NCBI GenBank assembly: GCA_025602915.1
Contig: JAHLJZ010000020.1
Location: forward strand, 186,001-250,000
Reading direction: 5' to 3'
Length of the DNA: 64,000 bases
From: Paraphysoderma sedebokerense
Lineage: Eukaryota; Blastocladiomycota; Physodermatomycetes; Physodermatales; Physodermataceae
Below the pieces are notes generated by a model, which did not search any database, had not been told where the DNA came from, and worked only from the letters and a program-made list of their open reading frames with translations. The position numbers and the translations under genes were made by a program. This document shows, piece after piece, positions 24,598 to 37,276 of this stretch (positions are counted from its first letter, which is position 1; every line of letters starts with the position of its first letter).

Positions 24598-26935
24598 TTA
24601 CTCTTCTGAATGCGTAGCTACAATCTCCAATTCCTTCATCAGATTATCTATATTATCTATCATTGATTCAAATTCCATCTTTGAAGTCTTAATCGATTTA
24701 GTTTGCTTCGCTTCATCTTTTGTTACTTTTTCTTTCTGATTCTTCTCACGTTGAACTTGACTTGTCTGGTTCTCTGTGATAAATTGAGTAGATTGAATAT
24801 CAGAAGGAGAGTTGACCAATTCTACCCCAAAATCGAGGTTAAAAACTGGACTGAACTCATTATTTTCAAAGTATTTTGAATTTGAATGTGATGTTGGGGT
24901 AGGAGAAGAATAAGAAAATGAATGCATATGATCTGGTGGATTTGAAATACTTTGAGAATCTGCAACAGAGTTTAATTGACTTGTTAAGTCTTCGAAAAAT
25001 GATGAATTGCGTGGTGAATATAAGATATCTGTCAACATTTCGGCTAATGATGAAGCGCGGGCTAGACTGTTGGAGGAGGAAGCAGTAGGTAATGCAAGGA
25101 AAGAGGGTGATTTTGGAGTCGGAGAGGGGGAAGATGGAGTTGGTTGTTTTCTGTTGGGAGAGGGTGAAGAGGGAGTGAGATGTGGATGGTTGGGGTCCAT
25201 GATACGACTGAATGGTGGAGTGTAAAAATTAAGTTGAACGGTAGGTGGGCCGCTGATATTTTTGAGCTCGGGAGGTAAATTGTGCTTTGGTGGGGAAGAA
25301 TGTAATGATGAGGACGTACGGGGTGGTGGTGGGGGTAAGTTTAGAGCTTGAGCTTTCAAGGCTTCGCGAGAGGCATTCGATAAAGGCGAAGATAGCGGTT
25401 TAACAGGAGAAGGAGTATCCACGGATGTCGAATGGAATGTCGTTTGGTTGATAGATCCAATAAAATCCGTGTACGGCGTACTCACAGATGACGGGGGCGA
25501 AGGATACGATGAGCGTTCGGAAAATTTTGGAGGACTTGATAGTTTAGGTTGAAATGATATTTCCTGATAAGTATACCCAGTAGCTTCATGGTCGCTGTTT
25601 AAGACTGATTTGTCGTGCGCTATGTGGTCTTCGGATTTGCGAGATGAAGGTAGACCGATCATCCCGATTCCACCAAATGCTTCAGTATCATTCTCGTCCT
25701 CAGATTTTATAGTGAGATATCCATCTTCGCCGCGAATAGAATACGAATTGATAAGGCTCAGAGCATCGGCGTCATCTGAAGGAACTTCACCTATAAAGTG
25801 AGGCAAGTTAGTGACCCAACCCAATTAAATTTAAAAATTCCATAGAGCGTAGGGGCATACCACTAACTCCTTGTACTTCACCACCTTTCAACCTCGACAA
25901 GTCCAACAAAGGCTCCTTGTAATTAGCTAAAACTGATATGGATGATCTTGATTTCGGAATATGCTCAATTTTCATGGTTGGCGGGTTCGGTACTTTCTTG
26001 CCATTATTCTTCCACATTGCGGTAGCCTTTTTCAGTACATTCTTAGCGTCAGATAAACTCTTTCGTCGAATATTGTCAGTCGTTATACGACTTGATGATT
26101 TAGCGGGATATTTTGATATCGGAGGGTGTGAAATTTCTTCTCTTTTCAAAGTTTGAATAGTAATCGCCGTTGATGCTGAAGTCCGAGATACAGTACGGGC
26201 GGGAAAGTTCATTTCAACTGGACTGGCGGATATTAACCGGGGAGAAACTTTTCTTACATCATTGGTTTGCCTTGTTGGGGACTGTAATGATGTGGTTATT
26301 TTGAGGTTGGTCGGTTTGGAAGATTGAGGTCGCTCCAAATATAAGCTTTCATTCCGCTGAGGCCTTACTATCTTTCTAGGAGTCATATAATTGTCGTCGT
26401 CGTTACGAAGAGCAACCGCATTTTCTTCTTTCGAGTTCATTGCATAATTATTCTTCAAAAAGTCCGACTTCTTCTCCTTTTCATTTAAGACCTCCATGAG
26501 CCAGCTATCTCTCTCACCTCCATCGTGCTCCGCACTTCCTAGAACAAATTGTTCAGACTCTAAGTTCTCTTCCAACATCATATCTAGTCTGGCGAGGTCG
26601 TCCCATTCATCTGTCGTTTTCGTTTTATTTGCAGGAGAAACGATGAACGGGTCTAAGTCGTCCGAAACGTTCTTGACAGTTGGTTGCTTCGGCGGGGATG
26701 AGATTGATAAGTCAGGGAAGTTTGGGGACACTTGACTTGCTATAGGACTCCATACGTTTGTAGGCGAGAATTCATTAGCGAGAGTGTCGTTCAACTCAGT
26801 GTTTGAATGGGTTGATTTGAGTGAAGACGGCGGTAAGGATACGTTCTGCAACTGACTAATTGGTACCAGTTTATACTTGTTGTCGGGGACAGACGAGACC
26901 AGAACAGGAGGAGATATCCCTTTTGTTCCTTTCAT
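24598..26935 (-). CDS. Disordered Ser/Pro-rich protein of unknown function
   Basis: Not recognised. Two exons (25861-26935 and 24598-25790) with one phase-1 intron give 755 residues. Most of the protein is low in hydrophobics and rich in Ser, Pro, Asn and Thr, with many SP/TP sites (for instance SPSPTPKSPS and PPPPPRTSSS), which suits a regulated cytosolic scaffold. No signal peptide or membrane segment. The only ordered-looking stretch is near the C-terminus: KEKVTKDEAKQTKSIK followed by an acidic helix (IDNIDNLMKELEIV) that could form a coiled coil. The start at 26935 is the first ATG of the open frame. It converges with TCTP and is identical in both copies of the duplication. Confidence 0.75.
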
Positions 26936-28543
26936 TATTCATGACACAACAGCTAAGCGCATGCAAATTGAGTTCACTTGGAATTTCTGTGGTCTTGATA
27001 TCGCAGACCAAACGTTCCTTGGCGGACTGAGATGCACATCGCAACCTCTTGGAGACCAATCACGTCTGTGGTTGCACAATAGCTCATAATCCTACAATAG
27101 GGGGCTCTTAGAAACAAAGTGTGCCAGTCTGAGGGGACACAATCAATATTCTTTGGGTTACCAATATCGGCATGCAAAGTTTTTCTAGTTTTCTAATTTA
27201 ACAGCAACTGTTGTTTATATAATGGTAATTGGTAATATCACTCACGAAGGAGGTACAACATGAATTGTACATATTCTGATGACCTAAATATCAGATTTAC
27301 TTCAGACTGAATCACTTCTGTACCACGTCAATTTAGTTGACAAATCCAGATAACCTAAGCACTGTGTCCTTAAAAGATTGGAAGGCTAATGTGGCTAAAT
27401 ATGTGCAAGAACGGAATGGCCATATATGTCATTCGACTTTTGAAGGCCAAGTCACAGGTTGCGACTACTTGAATATCGCAACATTTTCAGATCCTAGCAA
27501 TATACTGTTTTATATTTTGCGGAAGAGAGCTCCTAAGCATAACATTCAAAAGCCTAGAAGTAACAATCGTAAAGCGACTCATACAGTAGAGGTATGCCAT
27601 CAGGTTTCGACTCATGAACTGACATCAGTTTGTCATACAAAAATCGCAATTGCCAAACTGTAGTATGAATTCCATTGAGCTTTGAGGTGCTCTCTCACGA
27701 AAAACGTTTTACCACAGCGAAACAAGAATTGCCGGGGTTGACGCATGTATGTCCCAGTCCTGTCATTAGTCTGCGACAGTTAAGTCAATCCAGTGCCAGA
27801 CGCCTAGACACCATGGCTTTCCGGTAGAAGCAATAACATAATAGACAGCATGTGAATGCACTGCATTCTGTGAAAACGATTATCCTGTTTAAAGGAGCAT
27901 ATTTAAAGCTTTTTATACGTTACACCTCACAGACGTGCTATTATGAGGGCGATTACTTTACATATTGTCATAAATTAGCAGAAATTCTTTTCAAGTATTA
28001 TTCCAAAAGACTAGTTGGTGTTATTCAAAAAATGCTTAATCTCACAGCCACTATTACCAGATTCAGATTTACAGACAGAAACTGTGCGCTGACCAACCGA
28101 TCACGAGCATTCATAATAAAGTGGTATTATGAAACAATCAAATATAATTGACCAAAGCGGATGTCATGAGGGATCACCTAAATCTGTCGAGATTTGGCCG
28201 CTTCCATTCAGCAAGGGTGCTGCACGAATAAATCAAGTGCTGTGCTGTTCAGCACGGAAAAATCAGCACCACACCGTTTTCTACGTGTCTGTAATTGGTT
28301 ATTCATGCACCTGCCGCACCGCAATTCGCGCATTACCAAGGGGTTCAGAGAATACGACTTCAGAATGAAACTATCTGAACAAATAAATCCTTTTGTGATC
28401 GCTAATCATTCTATTGTACCTCAATAATAACCTAGAAATTAGTGTGTTAATATTTCTAGGCCATCCCCCCATTTCAGACCAACTCACTTTGACACCCCCG
28501 CATTCAAGTCAAATTATTTGATACTTTTCAATTTCCTGCAACT
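26936..28543. other. 1.6-kb spacer before CAP gene A
   Basis: Separates the divergent orphan gene from CAP gene A. I find no supported exon. It holds a small perfect hairpin (GTGCTG-TT-CAGCAC, 28242-28255) and, ~230 bp before the CAP start, an ATTGG/GCCGCACC pair that recurs upstream of CAP gene B. Repeated at 34692-36299. Confidence 0.45.
28294..28320 (+). promoter_or_regulatory. Candidate CAP-gene upstream element (A)
   Basis: ATTGG (reverse CCAAT) followed 19 bp on by GCCGCACC, about 230 bp before the start codon. CAP gene B has the same two words at nearly the same spacing and distance. No proof of function. Confidence 0.3.
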
Positions 28544-29520
28544 ATGAAAGCTTCTATCGTTGCCGTACTGGCATTATTTGTGGTTGGGTCACAGGGGGCC
28601 ATCTCCCCTGAAGTAAGAGCTCATGTTGATTTAATCAATCAGTACCGCTCAAAGCATGGGCTCGGTCCAGTGTGCATCAATGAAAACTTACAGAAGGCTG
28701 CCGAGTATCATTCAAATGAACAGTCGAGGAGAAGAGACATGGGTCATGAAACAAGATATGGCAGTTTCGGGGTAAGTGCTCTTTTCTAGCTGGCCCGCCA
28801 CATAACCGAAGGAAATTGCGATAGGAAAGGTCTTCTTTAATTATTCTAACGCAGTTTATCTATGAACGGTCTTCCTTTAATTGGAAAATAGAATCGTGCA
28901 CAAGCTTATGGTTACGGCGGTGCCGCTAGCGAAAATGTCGCCATGAATGTAATTGCACCCAATGCTGAGCAGCAAAAAAAATGCCGGGATCCCGTTGGCA
29001 ATTACTTTCCTAAAATAAGAGATACTGTTGAGGCAGCCAAGTACGCCGCTTGCCAGCTTTATAACTCGCCAGATCATCGCGCGAATATGTTGAAGCCCGA
29101 TGTCAACCAGAGTATGTTTGCAACACTTAATACATTGCATCACAGAGAACTAACATTGTCATCTTTCAGTTGGATACAGCTTTGCAATCAATGGACAAGA
29201 AGCATTTCACACTGAAATGTACGGCAGATCCGACCAACCTTGTGCCTCTGATTATGGCCCTCCAGGTAATCGCTCGCCTCAGCAACAAAAGCCTCCAAAA
29301 GAGCAACCGCGCACTCCATACCAAGAACCGAAGGTCCCCAGCAAGCAAAGGCCGAGTCAGCCACCTAAGGAAGCTTACACACCGCCTCCGCCAGCGTACA
29401 CTCCTAGCGTCCCTTCCAAAGAAAAGAAAAAAGTTTGCATTAGAAAGTCAGTTCATTATATTCATCATAAGATTGATACCGCATATCTCTAACCCAATCG
29501 TTAACAGGAGAAAATACTAA
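28544..29520 (+). CDS. Secreted CAP-superfamily (SCP/PR-1/PRY-like) protein A
   Basis: A secreted CAP-domain protein; fungal relatives (PRY) bind sterols and lipids. Exons 28544-28771, 28892-29111, 29170-29446 and 29508-29520 give 245 residues. Signal peptide MKASIVAVLALFVVGSQG. The CAP domain follows: VRAHVDLINQYRSKHGLGPV, HSNEQ (first His region), MGHETRYG, ASENVAM (the GEN-like strand), NMLKPDVNQ and GYSFAINGQ near its end. After the last Cys-containing strand comes a tail rich in Pro, Gln and Lys, ending in a basic patch with one Cys. The fourth exon is only 13 nt. First member of a cluster of four. Confidence 0.88.
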
Positions 29521-29967
29521 ACTGTTTGATCGCTGTATCTATTGCCTGTCTCGACATTAACTGCAACAGATGGTCTCATCACAATAACTTATTTTCTGAA
29601 CTACTACCTCAAAGCCAACCCTATGATAGCTCGATGCTTCTTTCGCGATAATTTATACTGGAGCGGTAGACAAACTAGAATCTTAGGTCCTTAGAATGCT
29701 AGATTGTCAAGATCTGTTATCGTCTGGAACGACCAATCTTTTGACTTAGATGAATTATAGATATATTTGCCCATATTTTGTCCATTTTAAATAAACTTTT
29801 TAGTATGACTCATCACATACAAACGGTTCTAGAGACGGATAGCCTCCCTCAGCGCGTGTGCTTAGAAGAACTGCCATGCATTTGGAATCATTGCTGACGC
29901 TAAGATGCGGCGGGATTGCTAGTTAAGAGGCAGGACAAAAAGCCCCCAAGTCGGTTAACTAACAATA
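29521..29967. other. CAP A downstream region up to the duplication junction
   Basis: 3' UTR and spacer of CAP gene A. It now acts as the upstream region of the truncated OMA1 copy. No other gene seen. Confidence 0.45.
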
Positions 29968-30804
29968 ATGACATTTTATGTCATCAACGCTCCGGTGCAA
30001 AACGCATTTGTCTTGCCTGGCGGAAAAGTGTTTGTTTTTACGGTATGTCTTGTCACCTCCATATTGGCGCTCATTATCACTGGATGTCGGCTAACTACTC
30101 GATATATATAGGGCATTCTACCGGTTGTAAAAAATGAGGATGGATTGGCAGTGGTTCTAGGACATGAAATTGCACATCAAGTGGCTCGGCATTCATCAGA
30201 GAAACTATCATGGTTAAAAGTATTGATGCTGGTATGGCTGCTGGATTTTTAACCCACAAATCGAAGCGGTACTTGTTAACCAAGTCATTGGATAGGCGCA
30301 ATTCTTGCTCTCCTTTGTTTTCGACACATCTTTATTTTTCAATAGAATGTTCCTTGAATTGGGTATCCTTCTTCCCTTTTCCCGAAAAATGGTACGATTC
30401 CGTGGGCTGTGCTACTGTTCTTCTGAAATTTAACGAATTTTATTATTTTTCAATAATTTCAGGAAGTTGAAGCTGATGAAATAGGTCTTATGTTGACTGC
30501 GCAAGCATGTTACGATCCTCGAGAAGCTATTGGACTTTGGCAGGTGAGTTTTCATGATCCGTTGGTTTATTATGCTTGAGGTTTGACACACAATGCAAAA
30601 CTAATCAATAACATCTTAAAGCGTATGGGAAAGAGCGAAAAAGGAGGCAATCTTGAGTTTATGTCGACCCATCCCGCTTCCACTACAAGAATAGAAAAGA
30701 TTCATGAGTGGTTGCCCAAGGCGATGGAGCTGCGACGGGAAAATAATTGTGATCACGGAATTGAAGAATGGGGTGGAATACGAGGTTGGTTGAAGAGTTG
30801 GTAA
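29968..30804 (+). pseudogene. 5'-truncated OMA1 copy with junction-made ATG
   Basis: Duplicate of OMA1 lacking exons 1-3 and the first part of exon 4, so without the mitochondrial presequence and the first hydrophobic stretch. The remaining exons (to 30042, then 30112-30219, 30296-30391, 30463-30543, 30622-30804) match the parent. An ATG at 29968-29970, contributed by the sequence left of the junction, reads ATG-ACA-TTT-TAT straight into the OMA1 frame. It would therefore specify a peptidase core with the HEIAH and EVEADE zinc motifs intact. It has no promoter of its own kind and sits behind the CAP A 3' region; expression is unknown. Probably a non-functional remnant, but the frame is open. 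Confidence 0.8.
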
Positions 30805-31134
30805 ATCATATTTTGTAGACATGACATTATGCCAGTAATAAATTTCGTACAGAGATCGGCGAAACGAAACGTTTGTCTTATTACTTCAGCGTTGCTATAG
30901 TGCTTAATCACGTGATTCAAAAAATTTAACCACTTGTTTGTTGTTTTTTCCCAATCATAATTCCCGCATCTAATATTACTTTGTTTCCGCAAGTGTAAGT
31001 CGTCGCTTACTTTCTGTTCTTGGGTCGATAAACGGTTAGAGAACATATGTGTTGGCAGACGTAACTGACTTGGCTGTGTCGTTCCTCCGACGTTCGCTTT
31101 CCGTCATTAATAGATAGATTAAAAATAACTCAAA
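30805..31134. other. Copy-2 spacer (OMA1 remnant to TCTP)
   Basis: Same as 23049-23378: TCTP promoter and leader. Nothing else seen. Confidence 0.45.
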
Positions 31135-31980
31135 ATGTTGTTGTACAAAGACGTTTTATCCGGTACATTCGTTTATTCGGCTTCGACGTTCTGTATTGCC
31201 AGTGTCTTACCTCTATACTCAATCATTTAGGCGACGAATTGTTCTCTGATGCTTTCCCTTGCAAGGAAATCGATGATGCTATCTTCGAAGTTGAGTGCAA
31301 AGTATGTGTTGGGTTTTCCGTTCCAATATTTTCCATTGCTGCCGCACCATTTAATGTGAAAACTACCACCAAACATTGGATATCCTGTCTGACGAATCCC
31401 ATGATATTAGACCATCCAAATTAAGGAAGGTGACATCGATATCGGTGCCAACCCTTCTGCCGAAGGAGGTGAAGAAGCTCTCGAAGAGGGTGTCCAAACC
31501 GTCAACAATGTCGTCTACTCTTTCCGTCTGCAAGAAACTTCATTCGATAAGAAATCTTATATGACTTACATCAAGGGTTACATGAAGAAATTGAAGGCTC
31601 ACTTGCAAGCTTCCAACCCTGAAAGAGTCCCCATCTTTGAAAAGAACGCCACCACTATTGTCAAGAAGTATGATCATATTTTAGTTTTCCGTTCCTATAT
31701 GACGTTGAACGGCAACGATTTATATCGTGATTGAATATCTAATTAACCTTGCCGCTCTTGTAGGATCCTCGAAAACTTCAAGGACTATGAATTCTACGTT
31801 GGTGAAACCATGGACCCCGAAGCTATGGTTGCTCTTCTTAACTACAGAGAAGTACGTTCTCTTTTTTTTGTTTACTTTGCCTGTCCCATATCATTAACTG
31901 ACTGTTGTTGTTCTCTTTAGGATGGTGTCACCCCTTACTTCACCTTCTTCAAGGATGGTGTCAAGGCTGAAAAATTGTAA
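31135..31980 (+). CDS. TCTP homologue, second copy
   Basis: Exons at 31135-31162, 31231-31301, 31426-31667, 31764-31851 and 31921-31980 repeat those of the first copy without a difference I could see. It keeps about 1.1 kb of the original upstream sequence, so it should be driven by the same promoter. If the duplication is real, the dose of this protein would be doubled. Confidence 0.92.
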
Positions 31981-32353
31981 ACTTGTTACACAGTCCCTTT
32001 TAAAATGCTAAACAACATCCATGTAATAATAAGGTTAAGTAGTACGTATTAGGTGTAACTAATGTTGTCCTATGAGTCTCAAATGGATTTTTTGGTTGTC
32101 ACACTCGTGTGGTGAATGTTCTTTAGAGAATATTATTGTATAAAACAATTTAATGAACGTTTAAAAAGATATGGCAACTCCCGTAGGCCCTCTTGAATGA
32201 ATTTATAACATTTATATACGATCATTTATTCTTACTATAACCAATTATTGATACCACAAAGATAATCAGCAATATATACGTAGCAACACGTTCCAATTAT
32301 ACAAAAGAAATAGGTAATGATATCTAATTTCAAACATCACACCAGAATACGAT
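31981..32353. other. Copy-2 convergent 3' UTR spacer
   Basis: Same as 24225-24597, no coding content seen. Confidence 0.45.
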
Positions 32354-34691
32354 TTACTCTTCTGAATGCGTAGCTACAATCTCCAATTCCTTCATCAGAT
32401 TATCTATATTATCTATCATTGATTCAAATTCCATCTTTGAAGTCTTAATCGATTTAGTTTGCTTCGCTTCATCTTTTGTTACTTTTTCTTTCTGATTCTT
32501 CTCACGTTGAACTTGACTTGTCTGGTTCTCTGTGATAAATTGAGTAGATTGAATATCAGAAGGAGAGTTGACCAATTCTACCCCAAAATCGAGGTTAAAA
32601 ACTGGACTGAACTCATTATTTTCAAAGTATTTTGAATTTGAATGTGATGTTGGGGTAGGAGAAGAATAAGAAAATGAATGCATATGATCTGGTGGATTTG
32701 AAATACTTTGAGAATCTGCAACAGAGTTTAATTGACTTGTTAAGTCTTCGAAAAATGATGAATTGCGTGGTGAATATAAGATATCTGTCAACATTTCGGC
32801 TAATGATGAAGCGCGGGCTAGACTGTTGGAGGAGGAAGCAGTAGGTAATGCAAGGAAAGAGGGTGATTTTGGAGTCGGAGAGGGGGAAGATGGAGTTGGT
32901 TGTTTTCTGTTGGGAGAGGGTGAAGAGGGAGTGAGATGTGGATGGTTGGGGTCCATGATACGACTGAATGGTGGAGTGTAAAAATTAAGTTGAACGGTAG
33001 GTGGGCCGCTGATATTTTTGAGCTCGGGAGGTAAATTGTGCTTTGGTGGGGAAGAATGTAATGATGAGGACGTACGGGGTGGTGGTGGGGGTAAGTTTAG
33101 AGCTTGAGCTTTCAAGGCTTCGCGAGAGGCATTCGATAAAGGCGAAGATAGCGGTTTAACAGGAGAAGGAGTATCCACGGATGTCGAATGGAATGTCGTT
33201 TGGTTGATAGATCCAATAAAATCCGTGTACGGCGTACTCACAGATGACGGGGGCGAAGGATACGATGAGCGTTCGGAAAATTTTGGAGGACTTGATAGTT
33301 TAGGTTGAAATGATATTTCCTGATAAGTATACCCAGTAGCTTCATGGTCGCTGTTTAAGACTGATTTGTCGTGCGCTATGTGGTCTTCGGATTTGCGAGA
33401 TGAAGGTAGACCGATCATCCCGATTCCACCAAATGCTTCAGTATCATTCTCGTCCTCAGATTTTATAGTGAGATATCCATCTTCGCCGCGAATAGAATAC
33501 GAATTGATAAGGCTCAGAGCATCGGCGTCATCTGAAGGAACTTCACCTATAAAGTGAGGCAAGTTAGTGACCCAACCCAATTAAATTTAAAAATTCCATA
33601 GAGCGTAGGGGCATACCACTAACTCCTTGTACTTCACCACCTTTCAACCTCGACAAGTCCAACAAAGGCTCCTTGTAATTAGCTAAAACTGATATGGATG
33701 ATCTTGATTTCGGAATATGCTCAATTTTCATGGTTGGCGGGTTCGGTACTTTCTTGCCATTATTCTTCCACATTGCGGTAGCCTTTTTCAGTACATTCTT
33801 AGCGTCAGATAAACTCTTTCGTCGAATATTGTCAGTCGTTATACGACTTGATGATTTAGCGGGATATTTTGATATCGGAGGGTGTGAAATTTCTTCTCTT
33901 TTCAAAGTTTGAATAGTAATCGCCGTTGATGCTGAAGTCCGAGATACAGTACGGGCGGGAAAGTTCATTTCAACTGGACTGGCGGATATTAACCGGGGAG
34001 AAACTTTTCTTACATCATTGGTTTGCCTTGTTGGGGACTGTAATGATGTGGTTATTTTGAGGTTGGTCGGTTTGGAAGATTGAGGTCGCTCCAAATATAA
34101 GCTTTCATTCCGCTGAGGCCTTACTATCTTTCTAGGAGTCATATAATTGTCGTCGTCGTTACGAAGAGCAACCGCATTTTCTTCTTTCGAGTTCATTGCA
34201 TAATTATTCTTCAAAAAGTCCGACTTCTTCTCCTTTTCATTTAAGACCTCCATGAGCCAGCTATCTCTCTCACCTCCATCGTGCTCCGCACTTCCTAGAA
34301 CAAATTGTTCAGACTCTAAGTTCTCTTCCAACATCATATCTAGTCTGGCGAGGTCGTCCCATTCATCTGTCGTTTTCGTTTTATTTGCAGGAGAAACGAT
34401 GAACGGGTCTAAGTCGTCCGAAACGTTCTTGACAGTTGGTTGCTTCGGCGGGGATGAGATTGATAAGTCAGGGAAGTTTGGGGACACTTGACTTGCTATA
34501 GGACTCCATACGTTTGTAGGCGAGAATTCATTAGCGAGAGTGTCGTTCAACTCAGTGTTTGAATGGGTTGATTTGAGTGAAGACGGCGGTAAGGATACGT
34601 TCTGCAACTGACTAATTGGTACCAGTTTATACTTGTTGTCGGGGACAGACGAGACCAGAACAGGAGGAGATATCCCTTTTGTTCCTTTCAT
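32354..34691 (-). CDS. Disordered Ser/Pro-rich protein, second copy
   Basis: Identical to the 24598-26935 gene in the reading frames compared: two exons (33617-34691 and 32354-33546), 755 residues, Ser/Pro-rich and disordered, with a short helical C-terminus. Function unknown. Confidence 0.73.
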
Positions 34692-36299
34692 TATTCATGA
34701 CACAACAGCTAAGCGCATGCAAATTGAGTTCACTTGGAATTTCTGTGGTCTTGATATCGCAGACCAAACGTTCCTTGGCGGACTGAGATGCACATCGCAA
34801 CCTCTTGGAGACCAATCACGTCTGTGGTTGCACAATAGCTCATAATCCTACAATAGGGGGCTCTTAGAAACAAAGTGTGCCAGTCTGAGGGGACACAATC
34901 AATATTCTTTGGGTTACCAATATCGGCATGCAAAGTTTTTCTAGTTTTCTAATTTAACAGCAACTGTTGTTTATATAATGGTAATTGGTAATATCACTCA
35001 CGAAGGAGGTACAACATGAATTGTACATATTCTGATGACCTAAATATCAGATTTACTTCAGACTGAATCACTTCTGTACCACGTCAATTTAGTTGACAAA
35101 TCCAGATAACCTAAGCACTGTGTCCTTAAAAGATTGGAAGGCTAATGTGGCTAAATATGTGCAAGAACGGAATGGCCATATATGTCATTCGACTTTTGAA
35201 GGCCAAGTCACAGGTTGCGACTACTTGAATATCGCAACATTTTCAGATCCTAGCAATATACTGTTTTATATTTTGCGGAAGAGAGCTCCTAAGCATAACA
35301 TTCAAAAGCCTAGAAGTAACAATCGTAAAGCGACTCATACAGTAGAGGTATGCCATCAGGTTTCGACTCATGAACTGACATCAGTTTGTCATACAAAAAT
35401 CGCAATTGCCAAACTGTAGTATGAATTCCATTGAGCTTTGAGGTGCTCTCTCACGAAAAACGTTTTACCACAGCGAAACAAGAATTGCCGGGGTTGACGC
35501 ATGTATGTCCCAGTCCTGTCATTAGTCTGCGACAGTTAAGTCAATCCAGTGCCAGACGCCTAGACACCATGGCTTTCCGGTAGAAGCAATAACATAATAG
35601 ACAGCATGTGAATGCACTGCATTCTGTGAAAACGATTATCCTGTTTAAAGGAGCATATTTAAAGCTTTTTATACGTTACACCTCACAGACGTGCTATTAT
35701 GAGGGCGATTACTTTACATATTGTCATAAATTAGCAGAAATTCTTTTCAAGTATTATTCCAAAAGACTAGTTGGTGTTATTCAAAAAATGCTTAATCTCA
35801 CAGCCACTATTACCAGATTCAGATTTACAGACAGAAACTGTGCGCTGACCAACCGATCACGAGCATTCATAATAAAGTGGTATTATGAAACAATCAAATA
35901 TAATTGACCAAAGCGGATGTCATGAGGGATCACCTAAATCTGTCGAGATTTGGCCGCTTCCATTCAGCAAGGGTGCTGCACGAATAAATCAAGTGCTGTG
36001 CTGTTCAGCACGGAAAAATCAGCACCACACCGTTTTCTACGTGTCTGTAATTGGTTATTCATGCACCTGCCGCACCGCAATTCGCGCATTACCAAGGGGT
36101 TCAGAGAATACGACTTCAGAATGAAACTATCTGAACAAATAAATCCTTTTGTGATCGCTAATCATTCTATTGTACCTCAATAATAACCTAGAAATTAGTG
36201 TGTTAATATTTCTAGGCCATCCCCCCATTTCAGACCAACTCACTTTGACACCCCCGCATTCAAGTCAAATTATTTGATACTTTTCAATTTCCTGCAACT
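34692..36299. other. Copy-2 spacer before CAP gene A'
   Basis: Same content as 26936-28543, including the hairpin (35998-36011) and the candidate upstream element (36050-36076). Confidence 0.45.
36050..36076 (+). promoter_or_regulatory. Candidate CAP-gene upstream element (A')
   Basis: Duplicate of the ATTGG/GCCGCACC pair at 28294-28320, again about 230 bp before a CAP start codon. Confidence 0.28.
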
Positions 36300-37276
36300 A
36301 TGAAAGCTTCTATCGTTGCCGTACTGGCATTATTTGTGGTTGGGTCACAGGGGGCCATCTCCCCTGAAGTAAGAGCTCATGTTGATTTAATCAATCAGTA
36401 CCGCTCAAAGCATGGGCTCGGTCCAGTGTGCATCAATGAAAACTTACAGAAGGCTGCCGAGTATCATTCAAATGAACAGTCGAGGAGAAGAGACATGGGT
36501 CATGAAACAAGATATGGCAGTTTCGGGGTAAGTGCTCTTTTCTAGCTGGCCCGCCACATAACCGAAGGAAATTGCGATAGGAAAGGTCTTCTTTAATTAT
36601 TCTAACGCAGTTTATCTATGAACGGTCTTCCTTTAATTGGAAAATAGAATCGTGCACAAGCTTATGGTTACGGCGGTGCCGCTAGCGAAAATGTCGCCAT
36701 GAATGTAATTGCACCCAATGCTGAGCAGCAAAAAAAATGCCGGGATCCCGTTGGCAATTACTTTCCTAAAATAAGAGATACTGTTGAGGCAGCCAAGTAC
36801 GCCGCTTGCCAGCTTTATAACTCGCCAGATCATCGCGCGAATATGTTGAAGCCCGATGTCAACCAGAGTATGTTTGCAACACTTAATACATTGCATCACA
36901 GAGAACTAACATTGTCATCTTTCAGTTGGATACAGCTTTGCAATCAATGGACAAGAAGCATTTCACACTGAAATGTACGGCAGATCCGACCAACCTTGTG
37001 CCTCTGATTATGGCCCTCCAGGTAATCGCTCGCCTCAGCAACAAAAGCCTCCAAAAGAGCAACCGCGCACTCCATACCAAGAACCGAAGGTCCCCAGCAA
37101 GCAAAGGCCGAGTCAGCCACCTAAGGAAGCTTACACACCGCCTCCGCCAGCGTACACTCCTAGCGTCCCTTCCAAAGAAAAGAAAAAAGTTTGCATTAGA
37201 AAGTCAGTTCATTATATTCATCATAAGATTGATACCGCATATCTCTAACCCAATCGTTAACAGGAGAAAATACTAA
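36300..37276 (+). CDS. Secreted CAP-superfamily protein A' (second copy)
   Basis: Exons 36300-36527, 36648-36867, 36926-37202 and 37264-37276 reproduce CAP gene A, 245 residues. Signal peptide, CAP domain and Pro/Gln-rich tail are unchanged. Its spacer is also duplicated, so regulation should match. Confidence 0.87.

Larger units (their letters stand above)
22217..29972. repeat. Tandem duplication, copy 1 (7,756 bp)
   Basis: Direct repeat unit starting inside OMA1 exon 4 and ending 452 bp past the stop of the first CAP gene. Every stretch and every open frame I compared matches copy 2 with a constant offset of 7,756. Only one base is shared at the junction. Confidence 0.95.

Noticed and set aside
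27337-27663. 108-codon frame in the spacer before CAP A
   Set aside because: Opens with TTG, no ATG, no family pattern, and neutral composition.
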